From an uncultured Lachnospiraceae bacterium (GTDB taxonomy: Bacteria > Bacillota > Clostridia > Lachnospirales > Lachnospiraceae): 41,286 nt of DNA. The notes beneath the pieces were generated by a model. It saw only the letters and a list, made by a program, of their open reading frames with translations. It searched no databases and was not told where the DNA came from. Shown here one piece after another: positions 41,121-41,286 of the stretch. The position numbers and the translations under genes are program-made. The stretch lies in NCBI GenBank assembly GCA_944384105.1, contig CALWSC010000013.1:1-41286 (forward strand), written 5' to 3'. Each line of letters opens with the position of its first letter. Within the stretch, counting starts at the first letter, position 1.

Positions 41121-41286
41121 ATGGAATATCAATTAGAACTCAAACAAATCGTAGATTTTCCACGCTGCCGGATCTACCGCAACTTCATACAGACCTTATT
41201 AAATGACAGGAGCATCCGAACCACCGGAGGCTCTTTTCTTTTCTGGTATCTGGTTCTCTGCTCCTACGCCAATTACAGCACTTCCA
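41121..41286 (+). CDS. 5' end of an unidentified gene, probably of an integrative element
   Basis: An ATG at 41121 with AAAGGAG 7 bases upstream opens a frame that runs off the right edge (55 codons). The sequence starts MEYQLELKQIVDFPRCRIYR and continues with NDRSIRTTGGSFLFWYLVLC. It resembles, from memory only, proteins found near the ends of conjugative elements in Lachnospiraceae, but I cannot name a family. Its position just beyond the tRNA-fragment junction supports membership in an integrative element. Confidence 0.6.
   Translation, partial: MEYQLELKQIVDFPRCRIYRNFIQTLLNDRSIRTTGGSFLFWYLVLCSYANYSTS

Noticed and set aside
1-41286. CRISPR array or phage structural genes
   Set aside because: No regularly spaced direct repeats of CRISPR size and no capsid, tail or terminase motifs were seen.

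Overview
The window looks like a chromosomal stretch of a spore-forming anaerobic Firmicute, most likely a Lachnospiraceae-type Clostridia member. The reasons are the sporulation gene spmA, strong GGAGG ribosome binding sites, a T-box leader on a eukaryotic-type ileS, the holB-ricT-trmN6-rsmI housekeeping order, and several OmpR/histidine-kinase pairs. Base composition is moderate in most genes and clearly AT-rich only in the island at about 0.8-1.9 kb. Genus cannot be decided from the sequence alone.

Layout. 0-3.5 kb is a mobile island: the 3' part of an IS3-family transposase, an AT-rich orphan BtrH-like gene, and a decayed IS110-family transposase abutting the end of spmA. 3.5-8.5 kb (minus strand) is a housekeeping run, gmk-like/holB/ricT/trmN6/rsmI/spmA. 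8.5-9.3 kb holds an HxlR regulator and a small acidic ORF. 9.3-17.3 kb (minus) carries two two-component systems around a MacB/FtsX-type ABC exporter and a DUF3786 gene. 17.4-23.3 kb (minus) is a T-box-controlled ileS followed two bases later by glycogen phosphorylase.

23.3-27.1 kb is a small carbohydrate module: Gfo/Idh/MocA oxidoreductase and ThuA-like gene on the minus strand, diverging from an AraC regulator and a beta-propeller lactonase. 27.2-32.6 kb (plus) is a two-component system followed by a VTC-type polyphosphate polymerase gene (split by a homopolymer frameshift), a DUF4956 membrane protein and a Cthe_2159-like beta-helix lipoprotein. The same TTTAAG box at the same distance from the -10 precedes both transcription units, suggesting that the response regulator controls both. 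32.6-40.3 kb holds a DEDDh exonuclease, an NCS2 permease with a GntR regulator, a DUF2500 protein, divergent sulfatase and phosphodiesterase genes, an HD-domain protein and a Fes/IroE-like esterase.

40.3-41.3 kb is an integration junction. A 3' fragment of a tRNA-Arg(CCU)-like gene (anticodon loop to 3' end, with its terminator) lies in a region enriched in TTAGCA repeats, followed by the 5' end of a gene that probably belongs to an integrative element beyond the right edge. The best leads are this junction, the regulatory boxes and split polyphosphate polymerase of the 27-32 kb module, the TGAC triple repeat before the ABC exporter, and the orphan BtrH-like gene between the insertion sequences.
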